Source of the DNA: an uncultured Kangiella sp.
Lineage (GTDB): Bacteria > Pseudomonadota > Gammaproteobacteria > Enterobacterales > Kangiellaceae
Direction: 5' to 3'
NCBI GenBank assembly: GCA_947503435.1
Contig: CANNDL010000005.1
Location: forward strand, 124,001 to 188,000
DNA: 64,000 bases
The notes beneath the pieces were generated by a model that made no database searches, was not told the DNA's origin, and saw nothing but the letters and a program-made list of their open reading frames with translations. The position numbers and the translations under genes are program-made. Each line of letters starts with the position of its first letter. Position 1 is the first letter of the stretch. Below are positions 16,671 through 26,011 of the stretch, piece after piece.

Positions 16671-17435
16671 TTATTCTTGGTACGCCCACTGACGCGCTTC
16701 TGTCATTAGCTTTTTCATATCATAAACAGCTTTATCCAAACCTGATAGAACCGCACGACCAATAATGGCATGGCCAATATTTAACTCAATAATATCAGGA
16801 ATAGCCGCAATGGCTTGTACATTATGATAGTGCAATCCATGACCTGCATTGACTAAAAGCCCTTCATTAACCGCATGGCTCACTCCATGTTGAATCCTTA
16901 CAAGCTCTTCTTGTTGGATTTGCTCACTCTCTGCATCGGCATATTCACCTGTATGCAGCTCTATGTATTCAGCGCCAGTTCTTGCTGCCGCATCAATTTG
17001 CGCTTCATTAGCATCAATAAATAACGAAACTTTAATACCGACCTCAGCCATACGGTGGCACGCTTCTTTAATTTTAGCTTCCTGCCCTTTTACATCTAGG
17101 CCACCTTCCGTAGTCAGCTCCTCACGTTTTTCTGGTACTAAGCAGACATAAGTCGGTTTGGTTTTCTCGGCTATGGCAAGCATTTCATCGGTCACAGCCA
17201 TTTCTAAATTCATCCGAGTTTGCAAAGTATTCGCTAATTGCTCCACATCACGATCGGTAATATGACGGCGGTCTTCGCGTAAGTGGATAGTAATGCCATC
17301 AGCACCATTTTGTTCAGCAATAAAAGCCGCCTGAACTGGATCAGGATATTGAGTACCGCGAGCATTACGCAAAGTAGCAATATGGTCGATATTGACCCCT
17401 AATAAAATAGGCTGAAAGTGTTCTGTTGGAGTCAT
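16671..17435 (-). CDS. pdxJ: Pyridoxine 5-phosphate synthase PdxJ
   Basis: PdxJ condenses 3-amino-2-oxopropyl phosphate with deoxyxylulose 5-phosphate to make pyridoxine 5-phosphate. The 254-residue TIM-barrel protein shows [46 protein letters not shown] and [10 protein letters not shown], all active-site segments. The gene lies between recO and acpS, its usual place. Confidence 0.97.
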   Translation of the reverse strand: MTPTEHFQPILLGVNIDHIATLRNARGTQYPDPVQAAFIAEQNGADGITIHLREDRRHITDRDVEQLANTLQTRMNLEMAVTDEMLAIAEKTKPTYVCLVPEKREELTTEGGLDVKGQEAKIKEACHRMAEVGIKVSLFIDANEAQIDAAARTGAEYIELHTGEYADAESEQIQQEELVRIQHGVSHAVNEGLLVNAGHGLHYHNVQAIAAIPDIIELNIGHAIIGRAVLSGLDKAVYDMKKLMTEARQWAYQE

Positions 17436-17484
17436 TAGCTACTCCTTAAAAGTTTTAGAAATTAATAGTGATAGGCTAGTAAGC

Positions 17485-18204
17485 TTAGGCTTGAAGTGCA
17501 AGTGTTTGTTGCAAAAGTTTTCGGCTATTGAGCTCTTTTCCATCAAGAATATGGTCAATAATATTCTTAGATATTTTACGCGCTAGCGCCAAACTACCTT
17601 TTACTTGCCAATTTTTCTCGGCCACTGCTCTAATCATAGCGCCATTTATTACCAATAAGCCCTGTTGCTGTGCTTCTTCGATAAAACCTTGTTGTGGGAT
17701 ATAGGAATAAAATTTGTCGTTTTCGATAAAGTCGCCATGAATGTCAGAACTCCAATCGATGGCATAACCCAGCTCATCTAAAAGATATAATTCAAACTCT
17801 CTTAGTACCAGCTGTGGGCTATCCGTTTCCTCAAGCCATTTCAGAGCTTTTTGATAAGCCTTATACAATTCGGGGTGCGGATCCCACTGAATGAGTAGCT
17901 TTAAAAGCAACTCATTTAAGTACAAACCACAAAGGTTGTTAATACCATTTAACTTGTAAGGCAATCCATTTGAATCTAGCTGTTTGAGTGTTTTTAAATT
18001 TGAGCGACCGAGCCAGTTGAGCTTTAGCGGTTGAAATGGTTGTAATAAAGCTCGTTTATTGCTTTTCTTTGAACTAGAGCGTGCACCTTTGGCTATTAAG
18101 CTAACTCTACCTTCTATTTCAGTAAATGCTTCGACTAACAAGCTAGTTTCTTTAAAAGGGCGAGTATGTAGAATATAAGCTGACGTTAATTGTTGCTCAG
18201 TCAT
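17485..18204 (-). CDS. recO: DNA repair protein RecO
   Basis: RecO works with RecR and RecF to load RecA on SSB-coated single-stranded DNA. The 239-residue protein has the N-terminal OB-fold (SAYILHTRPFKETSLLVEAF) and a helical middle domain (GLYLNELLLKLLIQWDPH). I see no CxxC zinc cluster, as in E. coli RecO. Its ATG overlaps the era stop codon by one base (TAATG), so translation is coupled. Confidence 0.94.
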   Translation of the reverse strand: MTEQQLTSAYILHTRPFKETSLLVEAFTEIEGRVSLIAKGARSSSKKSNKRALLQPFQPLKLNWLGRSNLKTLKQLDSNGLPYKLNGINNLCGLYLNELLLKLLIQWDPHPELYKAYQKALKWLEETDSPQLVLREFELYLLDELGYAIDWSSDIHGDFIENDKFYSYIPQQGFIEEAQQQGLLVINGAMIRAVAEKNWQVKGSLALARKISKNIIDHILDGKELNSRKLLQQTLALQA

Positions 18205-19115
18205 TAATCTTCATCATAGCCGAGCGAACGCAATGCCCTTTCATCATCGGCCCAGCCATCCTTAACTTTTACCCAAACCTCTAAAAAAACTTTCTGACCG
18301 AACTGTTCTTCCATATCAAGGCGGGCATCTCGACCAATCTGCTTTAAGCGAGAACCTTGCTTACCAATAATAATGGATTTTTGGCTGTTCCTTTCTACCA
18401 AGATTAGAGCGTTAACATGCAACACCCCATTATCTTGCTGTTTAAACTGTTCGATTTCTACTGTTGAAGAATAAGGAATTTCATCACCTAGAGTTCGCAT
18501 CAATTTTTCACGTACTAGTTCAGCCGCCATAAAACGCGAACTACGATCGGTAATATAATCTTCAGGGTAAAATAGATCGCCTTGCGGCAACCATTCTTTT
18601 AATGTTTTTAATAATGAATCAAGGTTGTCGCCCTTCAAGGCTGAACCTGGGTAAATCATATCAAAGCCATGCTTCTTACCGACTTGCTCGAGAAATGGTA
18701 AAAGCTCTTCTTTATTTTTTATTTTATCAATTTTATTAACGAATAAAATACTTTTGCAGTTTGCCTCTTTAAGCTTCTGCAAGGCATGCTCATCATCTTC
18801 TGCCCAAATAGTGCCGTCAACTACGAAGACCACGATATCCACGTAATCAATTGAACTAGTCGCGGCTCGGTTCATATAACGATTTATAGTCTTGGCTTCT
18901 TTTTTATGAATGCCTGGAGTATCGACAAACAAAATTTGTGCGTCTTCATCGGTATAAATTCCCAATACCCGATGACGCGTAGTCTGAGGCTTTCGAGAAG
19001 TAATGCTAACTTTTTGTCCCAAGATGTGATTCATTAAGGTCGACTTGCCGACGTTTGGACGCCCTAATACGGCTACATAGCCGCAGCGAAAATCGGGGTT
19101 GGAATCTAAACCCAT
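18204..19115 (-). CDS. era: GTPase Era
   Basis: Era is an essential GTPase that assists 16S rRNA processing and 30S assembly. The 303-residue protein has G1 GRPNVGKSTLMN, switch region TRHRVLGI, G3 DTPGIH and G4 NKIDKI. A C-terminal KH domain contains SIIIGKQGSRLKQIG, followed by the conserved LEVWVKVKDGWADDE. It lies 10 bases downstream of rnc. Confidence 0.98.
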   Translation of the reverse strand: MGLDSNPDFRCGYVAVLGRPNVGKSTLMNHILGQKVSITSRKPQTTRHRVLGIYTDEDAQILFVDTPGIHKKEAKTINRYMNRAATSSIDYVDIVVFVVDGTIWAEDDEHALQKLKEANCKSILFVNKIDKIKNKEELLPFLEQVGKKHGFDMIYPGSALKGDNLDSLLKTLKEWLPQGDLFYPEDYITDRSSRFMAAELVREKLMRTLGDEIPYSSTVEIEQFKQQDNGVLHVNALILVERNSQKSIIIGKQGSRLKQIGRDARLDMEEQFGQKVFLEVWVKVKDGWADDERALRSLGYDED

Positions 19116-19125
19116 GATAGTTTCC

Positions 19126-19827
19126 TTATTGACTCTTTTGCGTATCTAGCAAAAGGTTGAGCATTTTCTCAGCAGACATTTGCTCAGCATTACGCCGACT
19201 AGTGCCTGAGCCTTCTGTAATTTTTGAACCCAAGAAGTCAACTCGACACTCTACTTCAAATTGTTGTTCGTGGGCTTCACCAGATATTTTCGTTAATTGA
19301 TATTGAGGCAACTCAGATTTGCGTGACTGTAACCATTCTTGTAAACGGGTTTTAGGATCTTTTACCACAGTCTCTAAAGACATTGCAGATAATCTTTGCT
19401 GATATAATTTTTGTATTAGTGATTTAACACTATCAAACCCTGAATCTAGGTATACTGAGCCCAGCAAAGCTTCAAAAGCGTCGGCCAAAATAGAGCCACG
19501 ACGAAAACCGCCTGTTTTTAATTCGCCCTCGCCTAAATATAAACAGTCACCTAACTCAATTTCTTGAGCTATTTCAGATAATGTTTTGCCCTTTACTAAA
19601 CTTGAGCGTAGTCGACTTAGTTTGCCTTCGTCGGTATCTGGGAACTTTTCAAACAGTGCTTCGGCTATCACCATACCTAATATGGCATCGCCTAAAAACT
19701 CCAAGCGTTCATTGTGTGAACCCGCAGCGCTACGATGAGTTAACGCCTGTTTAAAAAGCTCGGAATTATTAAATTGGTAATCAAGACGTCTTAGTAACCG
19801 CTCTTGCAGGTTTTTCTTATTGGGCAT
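19126..19827 (-). CDS. rnc: Ribonuclease III
   Basis: RNase III cleaves double-stranded RNA, including rRNA precursors. The 233-residue protein has the signature HNERLEFLGDAILG (about residues 38-51), catalytic Asp/Glu in GSILADAFEALLG, and a C-terminal double-strand-binding domain from about residue 155 (DPKTRLQEWLQ, RRNAEQMSAEKML). It is followed directly by era. In many bacteria RNase III processes its own message; I did not identify a leader hairpin here. Confidence 0.97.
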   Translation of the reverse strand: MPNKKNLQERLLRRLDYQFNNSELFKQALTHRSAAGSHNERLEFLGDAILGMVIAEALFEKFPDTDEGKLSRLRSSLVKGKTLSEIAQEIELGDCLYLGEGELKTGGFRRGSILADAFEALLGSVYLDSGFDSVKSLIQKLYQQRLSAMSLETVVKDPKTRLQEWLQSRKSELPQYQLTKISGEAHEQQFEVECRVDFLGSKITEGSGTSRRNAEQMSAEKMLNLLLDTQKSQ

Positions 19828-19859
19828 AAGTACTCAGCATTAAAACATCTTTTAATATT

Positions 19860-20228
19860 TTACAATTTTTGCTTATGATCAAATTCAATTAAGACAAAAA
19901 CATTTCCAAACATATCAATTTTTTTATCGTAATCAACTACTAGGTATTTACCAGTTTTGTCTTCTTCAACCCTATAATTATCTTTCTTTAAAAAGCTAAT
20001 TCTTGCAAAGCCTAATTTCATTTTGAATTTATCTATGATATTTGCTCTAGAAGTATTTGCCACTCCTAATTGTTTTACAGAAACCGTTAAGCTTTTTATA
20101 TTACTATATTCAATATAGGCAGGGATTAATTTAATTGCTATGTAGACAAAAAATAAAACTACTGCAATAACTATCATCCAACCAGCTGCGGTCATTCCTG
20201 CTACTTTATTACTTTTTAGTTCCTTCAT
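19860..20228 (-). CDS. DUF4845 membrane protein between lepB and rnc
   Basis: A 122-residue protein with one membrane segment near residues 15-35 (AGWMIVIAVVLFFVYIAIKL) and a soluble, probably periplasmic, C-terminal domain ending in a lysine-rich DUF4845-type region. This family is typically found between lepB and rnc in gammaproteobacteria; its function is unknown. The gap to lepB is 35 bases and to rnc 32 bases, consistent with one operon. Confidence 0.87.
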   Translation of the reverse strand: MKELKSNKVAGMTAAGWMIVIAVVLFFVYIAIKLIPAYIEYSNIKSLTVSVKQLGVANTSRANIIDKFKMKLGFARISFLKKDNYRVEEDKTGKYLVVDYDKKIDMFGNVFVLIEFDHKQKL

Positions 20229-20263
20229 AAAATATCCCCACTTTGCATTTACAATAAACTTCC

Positions 20264-21196
20264 TTAAATGATAGTTCCTACTCTATCAAAACTTATACCC
20301 TTTGGTAAATGCCAACCAAAAATTACTGGCTCGTCAGTAAACTCCATAAATAGCCATTTTCCCGCTGCACGCCCAATAATTGCTTCACGATCAATAAAGG
20401 CATTAGGGTTATGTTTAAACCATTCCCGAGCATCGGTACTATTATCCCTATGGTCACCCATTGCAAAGTACTTACCCTCAGGGATAGTTACCGACCATTC
20501 ATTCACTAAAGCTTTTCTATGGCCGGTAGCTTGATAATATTTTACTGTATAAGGGAATGTAAAAAATAAGAGTTCGTGCTCCTTTCCATCTACATTCTGC
20601 TTGTATAAATTGAACTTATCGCCGGCATTAACCAGTTCTGGAGCTATTTCAGAAACCATTTCAGGCTGAATTACTATTGAATCACAATTTGCGTCTGCAT
20701 CACACTTTGGCTCAATGGTTAAGGTTCCTTGATTCCAGTGTAATGTATCTCCAGGCAGGCCATACAATCGCTTAATGTAAGCATCTTGAATCGCTTTAGA
20801 AGGGTCGTCTAGGCTAGGTGGATGAAATACAATCACATCGCCTCTTTGAGGCTCACCTATCGGAATAATTTGCGTATTAGTGATTGGTAATCGAACGCCA
20901 TAAGCATATTTATTGACGGTGATGAAATCCCCTGCGTACAAACCAGGGTTCATACTCGCCGATGGGATACGATACGGCTCATATATAAAAGAGCGTAAGA
21001 TTAAAATCACAAAAATTATTGGAAAAATTGAGCGTGATATATCAATGTGAAAAGGCATGATTTCATCGCCTTTTTCATCATATTTCAGTCCCTTCTCCAC
21101 TCGTTGCGGACGCCATTTATATTTGTCAATTAAGGTAATAATGCCTGTAATTACAGTCCCTACCGTCAAATAAAATCCAAAATCGTAATATACCAT
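20264..21196 (-). CDS. lepB: Signal peptidase I LepB
   Basis: LepB cleaves signal peptides of exported proteins at the periplasmic face of the inner membrane. The 310-residue protein has two membrane segments (about residues 5-22 and 55-70). The catalytic Ser is in RIPSASMNPGL (about residue 81) and the catalytic Lys in AYIKRLYGLPGD. GDHRDNSTDAREW is the box E motif. An inserted segment holds a Cys pair (PKCDADANCDS), as in E. coli LepB. It is 84 bases downstream of lepA. Confidence 0.97.
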   Translation of the reverse strand: MVYYDFGFYLTVGTVITGIITLIDKYKWRPQRVEKGLKYDEKGDEIMPFHIDISRSIFPIIFVILILRSFIYEPYRIPSASMNPGLYAGDFITVNKYAYGVRLPITNTQIIPIGEPQRGDVIVFHPPSLDDPSKAIQDAYIKRLYGLPGDTLHWNQGTLTIEPKCDADANCDSIVIQPEMVSEIAPELVNAGDKFNLYKQNVDGKEHELLFFTFPYTVKYYQATGHRKALVNEWSVTIPEGKYFAMGDHRDNSTDAREWFKHNPNAFIDREAIIGRAAGKWLFMEFTDEPVIFGWHLPKGISFDRVGTII

Positions 21197-21280
21197 TGGT
21201 TGCCTTTTTATCTTTAAGTTATAGCCATTATAAGGATTTTCTTAACTTTTAATTTAAGCTTTTGTAACAAAGAATAACGA

Positions 21281-23086
21281 TTATTTATCCTTGCCTACAT
21301 GCAACACCGCTAGGAATGCTTCTTGCGGTATTTCAACTTTACCCACTTGTTTCATGCGCTTCTTACCAGCCTTTTGCTTCTCAAGTAGTTTACGCTTTCT
21401 CGAAACATCACCACCATAACATTTAGCCAATACATTTTTTCGTAATGCCTTTACTGTTGAGCGGGCAATAACATGATTACCAATCGCCGCTTGGATAGCT
21501 ACCTCAAACATTTGGCGTGGAATAATTTCTTTCATTTTTTCTACTAATTCCCGGCCTTTATACTGTGCTTGATCCACATGCAAAATCAATGCTAATGCAT
21601 CTACTCGCTCACCATTAATAAGAATGTCAGTACGTACTAATTTATCTTCTTGAAAACGCTTAAAACTATAATCCAGTGATGCATAGCCACGGCTGACCGA
21701 TTTTAATCGGTCAAAAAAGTCTAAAACCGCTTCATTCATAGGTAAATCGTAACTTAATGAAACTTGGTTTCCCGCATATTGCATTTTGGTTTGTACACCA
21801 CGCTTTTCTACGCAAAGAGTTATTACAGATCCTAAATGCTCTTGAGGCACAAGAATATTAGCTTCACAAATCGGCTCACGAATCGCTTTAATATTAGAGA
21901 CTGGCGGCAATTTTGATGGGTTATCCACATATAAGGTTTCACCATCGGTAGTTTCTACTTCGTAAATTACTGTAGGCGCTGTGGTGATTAGGTCTAAATT
22001 ATACTCACGCTCCAACCGTTCTTGGATAATCTCCATATGTAGCATTCCTAAAAAGCCACAACGGAAACCAAAACCTAAAGCGGTAGAGTTTTCGGGTTCA
22101 TAAAATAGCGAAGCGTCATTTAAACTTAATTTAGCTAAGGCATCACGGAAGCTTTCATATTCATCAGAGTTAACTGGGAATAAACCTGCATAAACCTGCG
22201 GCTTTACTTGCTTGAAACCCGGTAATGCTTCTTCAGCGGGATCTTTAGCCGTGGTAATTGTATCGCCTACAGGCGCACCTTGAATTTCTTTAATACCAGC
22301 AATCACAAAACCCACTTCACCAGCTTTAAGTTCACTCAAATCATGGCGTTTAGGGGTGAAAATACCAACATGATCGACTAGATGGGCCTTACCCGTGGAC
22401 ATCACTTGCATCTTATTGTTCTTTTTGATGGTGCCTTGCATTACACGTACCAATGAAACCACACCTAAATAATTATCAAACCAAGAGTCAATAATTAATG
22501 CTTGTAACGGCGCATCAGGGTCACCATAGCCCGGCGGAATATCTTTTACGATACACTCTAATAAATCTTCAATGCCAATGCCTGTTTTAGCAGAACATTG
22601 CACCGCCTCCATCGCATCTATCCCTACGATATCTTCAATTTCTTGAATCACGCGCTCAGGCTCGGCCGACGGCAGGTCAATCTTATTGAGCACAGGAACC
22701 ACTTCTAAATCTTGTTCAATTGCTGTATAGCAATTGGCTAGAGTTTGAGCTTCTACACCTTGAGCAGCATCTACTACTAACAATGCCCCTTCACAGGCCG
22801 CAAGTGAACGAGAAACTTCATAAGAGAAGTCTACGTGACCAGGTGTATCAATGAAATTAAGTTGGTAAGTGTTTCCATCTTTGGCTTTATAATCCAAAGT
22901 CACACTTTGTGCTTTTATGGTAATACCGCGCTCACGCTCAAGATCCATTGAGTCCAATACTTGCGCTTCCATTTCACGCTCAGACAAGCCACCACAATGC
23001 TGTATCAGACGATCGGATAAAGTCGATTTGCCGTGATCAATATGTGCAATGATGGAAAAATTTCTAATAAAGTCTGTATAAGCCAT
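21281..23086 (-). CDS. lepA: Translation elongation factor 4 LepA
   Basis: LepA is a ribosome-bound translational GTPase implicated in translation initiation and 30S biogenesis. The 601-residue protein has G1 [14 protein letters not shown]2 [10 protein letters not shown]3 DTPGHVDF and G4 NKIDLP. The LepA-specific C-terminus ends with [20 protein letters not shown]. Length matches the family. It precedes lepB as in E. coli. Confidence 0.98.
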   Translation of the reverse strand: MAYTDFIRNFSIIAHIDHGKSTLSDRLIQHCGGLSEREMEAQVLDSMDLERERGITIKAQSVTLDYKAKDGNTYQLNFIDTPGHVDFSYEVSRSLAACEGALLVVDAAQGVEAQTLANCYTAIEQDLEVVPVLNKIDLPSAEPERVIQEIEDIVGIDAMEAVQCSAKTGIGIEDLLECIVKDIPPGYGDPDAPLQALIIDSWFDNYLGVVSLVRVMQGTIKKNNKMQVMSTGKAHLVDHVGIFTPKRHDLSELKAGEVGFVIAGIKEIQGAPVGDTITTAKDPAEEALPGFKQVKPQVYAGLFPVNSDEYESFRDALAKLSLNDASLFYEPENSTALGFGFRCGFLGMLHMEIIQERLEREYNLDLITTAPTVIYEVETTDGETLYVDNPSKLPPVSNIKAIREPICEANILVPQEHLGSVITLCVEKRGVQTKMQYAGNQVSLSYDLPMNEAVLDFFDRLKSVSRGYASLDYSFKRFQEDKLVRTDILINGERVDALALILHVDQAQYKGRELVEKMKEIIPRQMFEVAIQAAIGNHVIARSTVKALRKNVLAKCYGGDVSRKRKLLEKQKAGKKRMKQVGKVEIPQEAFLAVLHVGKDK

Positions 23087-23180
23087 AAATTGGGCGTTGT
23101 CTCTTAACTGATGGAGCGATTAAAGCGCCGTATTGTATAGGAAAAGGCTCTCATTAAAAAGCACTCAAACCAGTATATAC

Positions 23181-23206
23181 AAAGGCCAGCGTAAGTGCTG
23201 GCCTTT
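23181..23206 (-). terminator. Probable terminator after degP
   Basis: A perfect 10-bp stem (AAAGGCCAGC with GCTGGCCTTT) around a 6-base loop, with only a short T run on each strand. It lies between degP and lepA, so lepA may be transcribed separately or by read-through. Confidence 0.6.
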
Positions 23207-23228
23207 CGATTCTATTTAATGAGATATC

Positions 23229-24521
23229 TTATCTTAAATAAATCATTCGATAGTCACTTCCCGATTGGCCCGTTACTAAAACCAATAGTTTATTAGCGTT
23301 AGAAAAATCAGCCATAACCTCGAAAAACTCTCGGGTATTTCTAATTTCACGCTGATTAATTTCAGTTATTACATCACCTTTTGAAATGCCTGAACGTTGA
23401 GCCGGACTTCCAGGCTCTACTTCAGTCACCACTACGCCTGATTCAATACCTAATTGCTGACGTATACCATTACCAATATTATTGACTTCAATTCCTAAAC
23501 GATTTTCTTCACTTTGAGTCGGCGTTGCTTGTCCATTAAATTCACGAGCGACTAAGTTAGCTGTGAAATCACGGCTTTTACCTTCACGATAGCCTTTCAT
23601 GTTTATCTTACTACCAGGTTCTATTTGAGCAATAAAATATGGTAAATCTTGATGGTTTTTAACGCGCTTTCCTTCTATCTCAGTAATAATATCACCGCGC
23701 TTAATACCAGCTTTTTGCGCTGGAGAATCAGGTTGAACATTGTTGATCAAAGCCCCACCCACTGTAGGTAATTCAAAGTAATCTAATACTCCTTGATCGA
23801 CCTCTTCATAGCCAACACCCAAATAGCCTCGAATAACCTTGCCATTGGCAGCAAGTTGTTCGCCAACCGAGTCTGCTAAATCAATTGGTATAGAAAAGGA
23901 TAAACCCGTAGAAATCATAGGGTTATAAATCATGGAGTTAATTCCGACTACCTTACCATCCAAATCAATCAAAGGGCCGCCCGAGTTGCCACTATTAATA
24001 GCAACATCCGTCTGAATAAAAGGCACAAATGGAGAACCTACGCCACCACGACCCTTGGCACTGACAATACCAGCAGTTACCGTTTGCTCAAGGTTAAATG
24101 GTGCGCCGAATGCCAGTACCCACTCACCAACTTTTAGATCACGAGAAGAGCCTAAATTTACCGGTTGTAAATTAAGTCCCTTAGGATCAATTTTAATTAG
24201 GGCTACATCGGATAGTTGGTCACTACCAATAATTTTAGCTTCGTATTCACGGCCATTATGTAATTTTACCGAAACCTTATCAGAGTTATTCACAACATGG
24301 TGGTTAGTTAAAATATGTCCATTACGATCAATAATAAAACCGGAGCCTCCAGCCTTGCCAATAGCGCGGCCACGTTGACGAACATCAACCTTAATACTGA
24401 CCACACTTGGCTGTATTTCTTCCACTAACTTAGTGAAATCAGGAAAACGCTCCGCTCTAACATTGCTAGTTGCAATCAGTGTTGAAAATATAAATCCAAA
24501 TGCTAAAAAGCTTTTTCTCAT
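23229..24521 (-). CDS. degP: Periplasmic serine protease/chaperone DegP/MucD (Do family)
   Basis: A 430-residue exported HtrA-family protease that removes misfolded envelope proteins. After a signal peptide ending SNVRA, the protease domain carries the triad: His in LTNHHVVNN, Asp in SDQLSDVALIK, Ser in GNSGGPLIDL. Two PDZ domains follow (about residues 240-330 and 345-425), including GYLGVGYEEV and SGISKGDVITEI. Position beside rseC and lepA matches mucD. A sigma-E-like promoter match lies upstream at 24565-24593. Assignment as DegP/MucD rather than DegS rests on two PDZ domains and a cleavable signal. Confidence 0.93.
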   Translation of the reverse strand: MRKSFLAFGFIFSTLIATSNVRAERFPDFTKLVEEIQPSVVSIKVDVRQRGRAIGKAGGSGFIIDRNGHILTNHHVVNNSDKVSVKLHNGREYEAKIIGSDQLSDVALIKIDPKGLNLQPVNLGSSRDLKVGEWVLAFGAPFNLEQTVTAGIVSAKGRGGVGSPFVPFIQTDVAINSGNSGGPLIDLDGKVVGINSMIYNPMISTGLSFSIPIDLADSVGEQLAANGKVIRGYLGVGYEEVDQGVLDYFELPTVGGALINNVQPDSPAQKAGIKRGDIITEIEGKRVKNHQDLPYFIAQIEPGSKINMKGYREGKSRDFTANLVAREFNGQATPTQSEENRLGIEVNNIGNGIRQQLGIESGVVVTEVEPGSPAQRSGISKGDVITEINQREIRNTREFFEVMADFSNANKLLVLVTGQSGSDYRMIYLR

Positions 24522-24564
24522 AGGTACTTCTCTCTTAAAAATAAGCTGTTAATTATTCTATAAG

Positions 24565-24593
24565 GTTTGAAAGGTAAAAATTCAATGGGTTCC
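24565..24593 (-). promoter_or_regulatory. Candidate sigma-E promoter of degP
   Basis: On the minus strand GGAACC (24593-24588) is followed after 17 bases by TCAAAC (24570-24565). This is close to the sigma-E consensus (GGAACTT, about 16 bases, TCAAA/TCTGA). It is about 45 bases above the degP start. DegP is a classical sigma-E target, which supports the call. Confidence 0.5.
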
Positions 24594-24615
24594 CATTAAA
24601 TTGCATAGTTGGAAT

Positions 24616-25086
24616 TTAAGATGTTTCGACTTGTTTCACATCGATAGGTCTGCTGACAATTCTTAACAAAACAGGTTCTAATTGATTGTTTTTACTAATT
24701 TTCTTTCCTAGTAAGCTAACCACAGCAAAACCAACAATTAATCCTGCGATTGCTGACGCAATCGTCCATAGCTCACTTAGTGTTGGAAAGAGGTAACCGA
24801 CTAACAAGCTTAAGCCAAGCATTAAACCTAATGGTAAAAGATAGACTAGCAATGAGGTCTTAACGACTAAGTCTTCTGGAATTCCAATCTCCACTAGATC
24901 ACCTTGCTGTGCATTAAGTAAATTAGGTATAGGAGTAATAAATGAGCGCTCACCGAATGCTTTACTTATAATCCCAGTGCCGCAACTTGAGTTCACTTGG
25001 CAACTGGAACAAGAAGCTTTACTGACAGTTTGTATAATTGCCGTATCTTTTTTTGTTTCAACCACTAACCCTTGTTCTTTTAGCAT
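24616..25086 (-). CDS. rseC: Sigma-E regulatory protein RseC/MucC
   Basis: RseC is an inner-membrane protein of the rpoE locus; its biochemical role is poorly defined. The 156-residue product has an N-terminal domain with a four-Cys cluster (SKASCSSCQVNSSCGTG, after which a beta-rich part binds metal or Fe-S in relatives). Two adjacent membrane segments span about residues 80-120 (LLVYLLPLGLMLGLSLLVGY and IASAIAGLIVGFAVVSLL). It is separated from rseA by a terminator-like hairpin and no rseB lies between them. Confidence 0.93.
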   Translation of the reverse strand: MLKEQGLVVETKKDTAIIQTVSKASCSSCQVNSSCGTGIISKAFGERSFITPIPNLLNAQQGDLVEIGIPEDLVVKTSLLVYLLPLGLMLGLSLLVGYLFPTLSELWTIASAIAGLIVGFAVVSLLGKKISKNNQLEPVLLRIVSRPIDVKQVETS

Positions 25087-25120
25087 ATGTTATTAATAAT
25101 TATCGGAAATTGTTATAGGC

Positions 25121-25152
25121 AAAAAAAAGCCCATCAATAAATTGTTGGGCTA
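25121..25152 (-). terminator. Terminator or attenuator between rseA and rseC
   Basis: On the minus strand an AGCCCAACAAT/ATTGATGGGCT stem with a tight loop is followed by eight T. It lies 42 bases after the rseA stop and 35 bases before the rseC start, so rseC is probably expressed by read-through or from its own promoter. Confidence 0.75.
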
Positions 25153-25193
25153 TTATACCTTGCTTGACGCTTATGAGGGCAATCAATAAGCGA

Positions 25194-25796
25194 CTAATTG
25201 TCCTGAGTTTGTTTTGGGGTTAACTCTTGTTTTTCAACTTCTTGCTCTTCCTTAGTAGGAACCGTTAAAGCTACAGCTTGTTGATTGGATACGGTTTGAA
25301 TTGTTGGTAAATTCATAGCTTGAGATTGCGACAGCTCAGTAAACAACTGATGAGCTTGTTGTAACTGTGCTCTATCCACAGCCGGAGCTTGGATATCGGT
25401 AACCGCCAATGTTTGCAGATTAGTTTGCTCTGCGGATTGATGAATACCAAAATTTAATAGTGCAACTAAAGCAACTGATGCTGCAATGGCCATTCCGCCA
25501 ATTTGCTTCCCAAATCGATTCGAGAAACTTACAACATTACTCTCCTCAGTAGACTCAGAGCTGTTTTCTGGACGAGGAGCAAGTACTGTAGCTTCTTCTG
25601 CTAAAGCAGACATTACCGAATCCGCGATACAGACATCAGGCGCAACGGCTTCATCACGCATCAAATGACTCATCAATTGATAGCGACTATAAGTCTGTTT
25701 AGTTTTAGAATCACCAATTAGTTGCTCTAAATCTTTTTTCGACTTCAAATCACCATCAAGAAACTTGCTAGCCATTTGTTTAGAATCGAAAACCAT
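25194..25796 (-). CDS. rseA: Anti-sigma-E factor RseA/MucA
   Basis: RseA is a single-pass inner-membrane protein that holds sigma-E inactive until DegS and RseP cleave it. The 200-residue product has an N-terminal sigma-binding domain (MASKFLDGDLKSKKDLEQLI, YSRYQLMSHLMRDE), a membrane helix near residues 98-117 (QIGGMAIAASVALVALLNFG) and a Gln-rich periplasmic tail ending KQTQDN. The tail does not end in a recognisable RseB-binding motif that I can identify, and rseB is missing next door. A sigma-E-like promoter match lies in the 215-base gap to rpoE. Confidence 0.92.
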   Translation of the reverse strand: MVFDSKQMASKFLDGDLKSKKDLEQLIGDSKTKQTYSRYQLMSHLMRDEAVAPDVCIADSVMSALAEEATVLAPRPENSSESTEESNVVSFSNRFGKQIGGMAIAASVALVALLNFGIHQSAEQTNLQTLAVTDIQAPAVDRAQLQQAHQLFTELSQSQAMNLPTIQTVSNQQAVALTVPTKEEQEVEKQELTPKQTQDN

Positions 25797-25928
25797 ACTT
25801 TATCCTCTTAACCTTATTTTCATAGCTCAATTAAATCTATAAATTTCAATGAGTTACGTTCTATATTCGTCTGCTCTTATATAATTTGTCAGAACAGCCG
25901 TTAAAGCAATATGCTTAAATAGTTAACC

Positions 25929-25956
25929 AATTGACTTACCCTTTGGTAAAAAGTTC
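25929..25956 (-). promoter_or_regulatory. Candidate sigma-E promoter upstream of rseA
   Basis: On the minus strand GAACTT (25956-25951) is followed after 16 bases by TCAATT (25934-25929), in the unusually long rpoE-rseA gap. A promoter here would give extra anti-sigma factor when sigma-E is active, as negative feedback. Confidence 0.45.
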
Positions 25957-26011
25957 ACAAAAAATGTAAATATTTTTGTCATTTGGCTATTTTTTACTGA
26001 AAGTACTCGAT

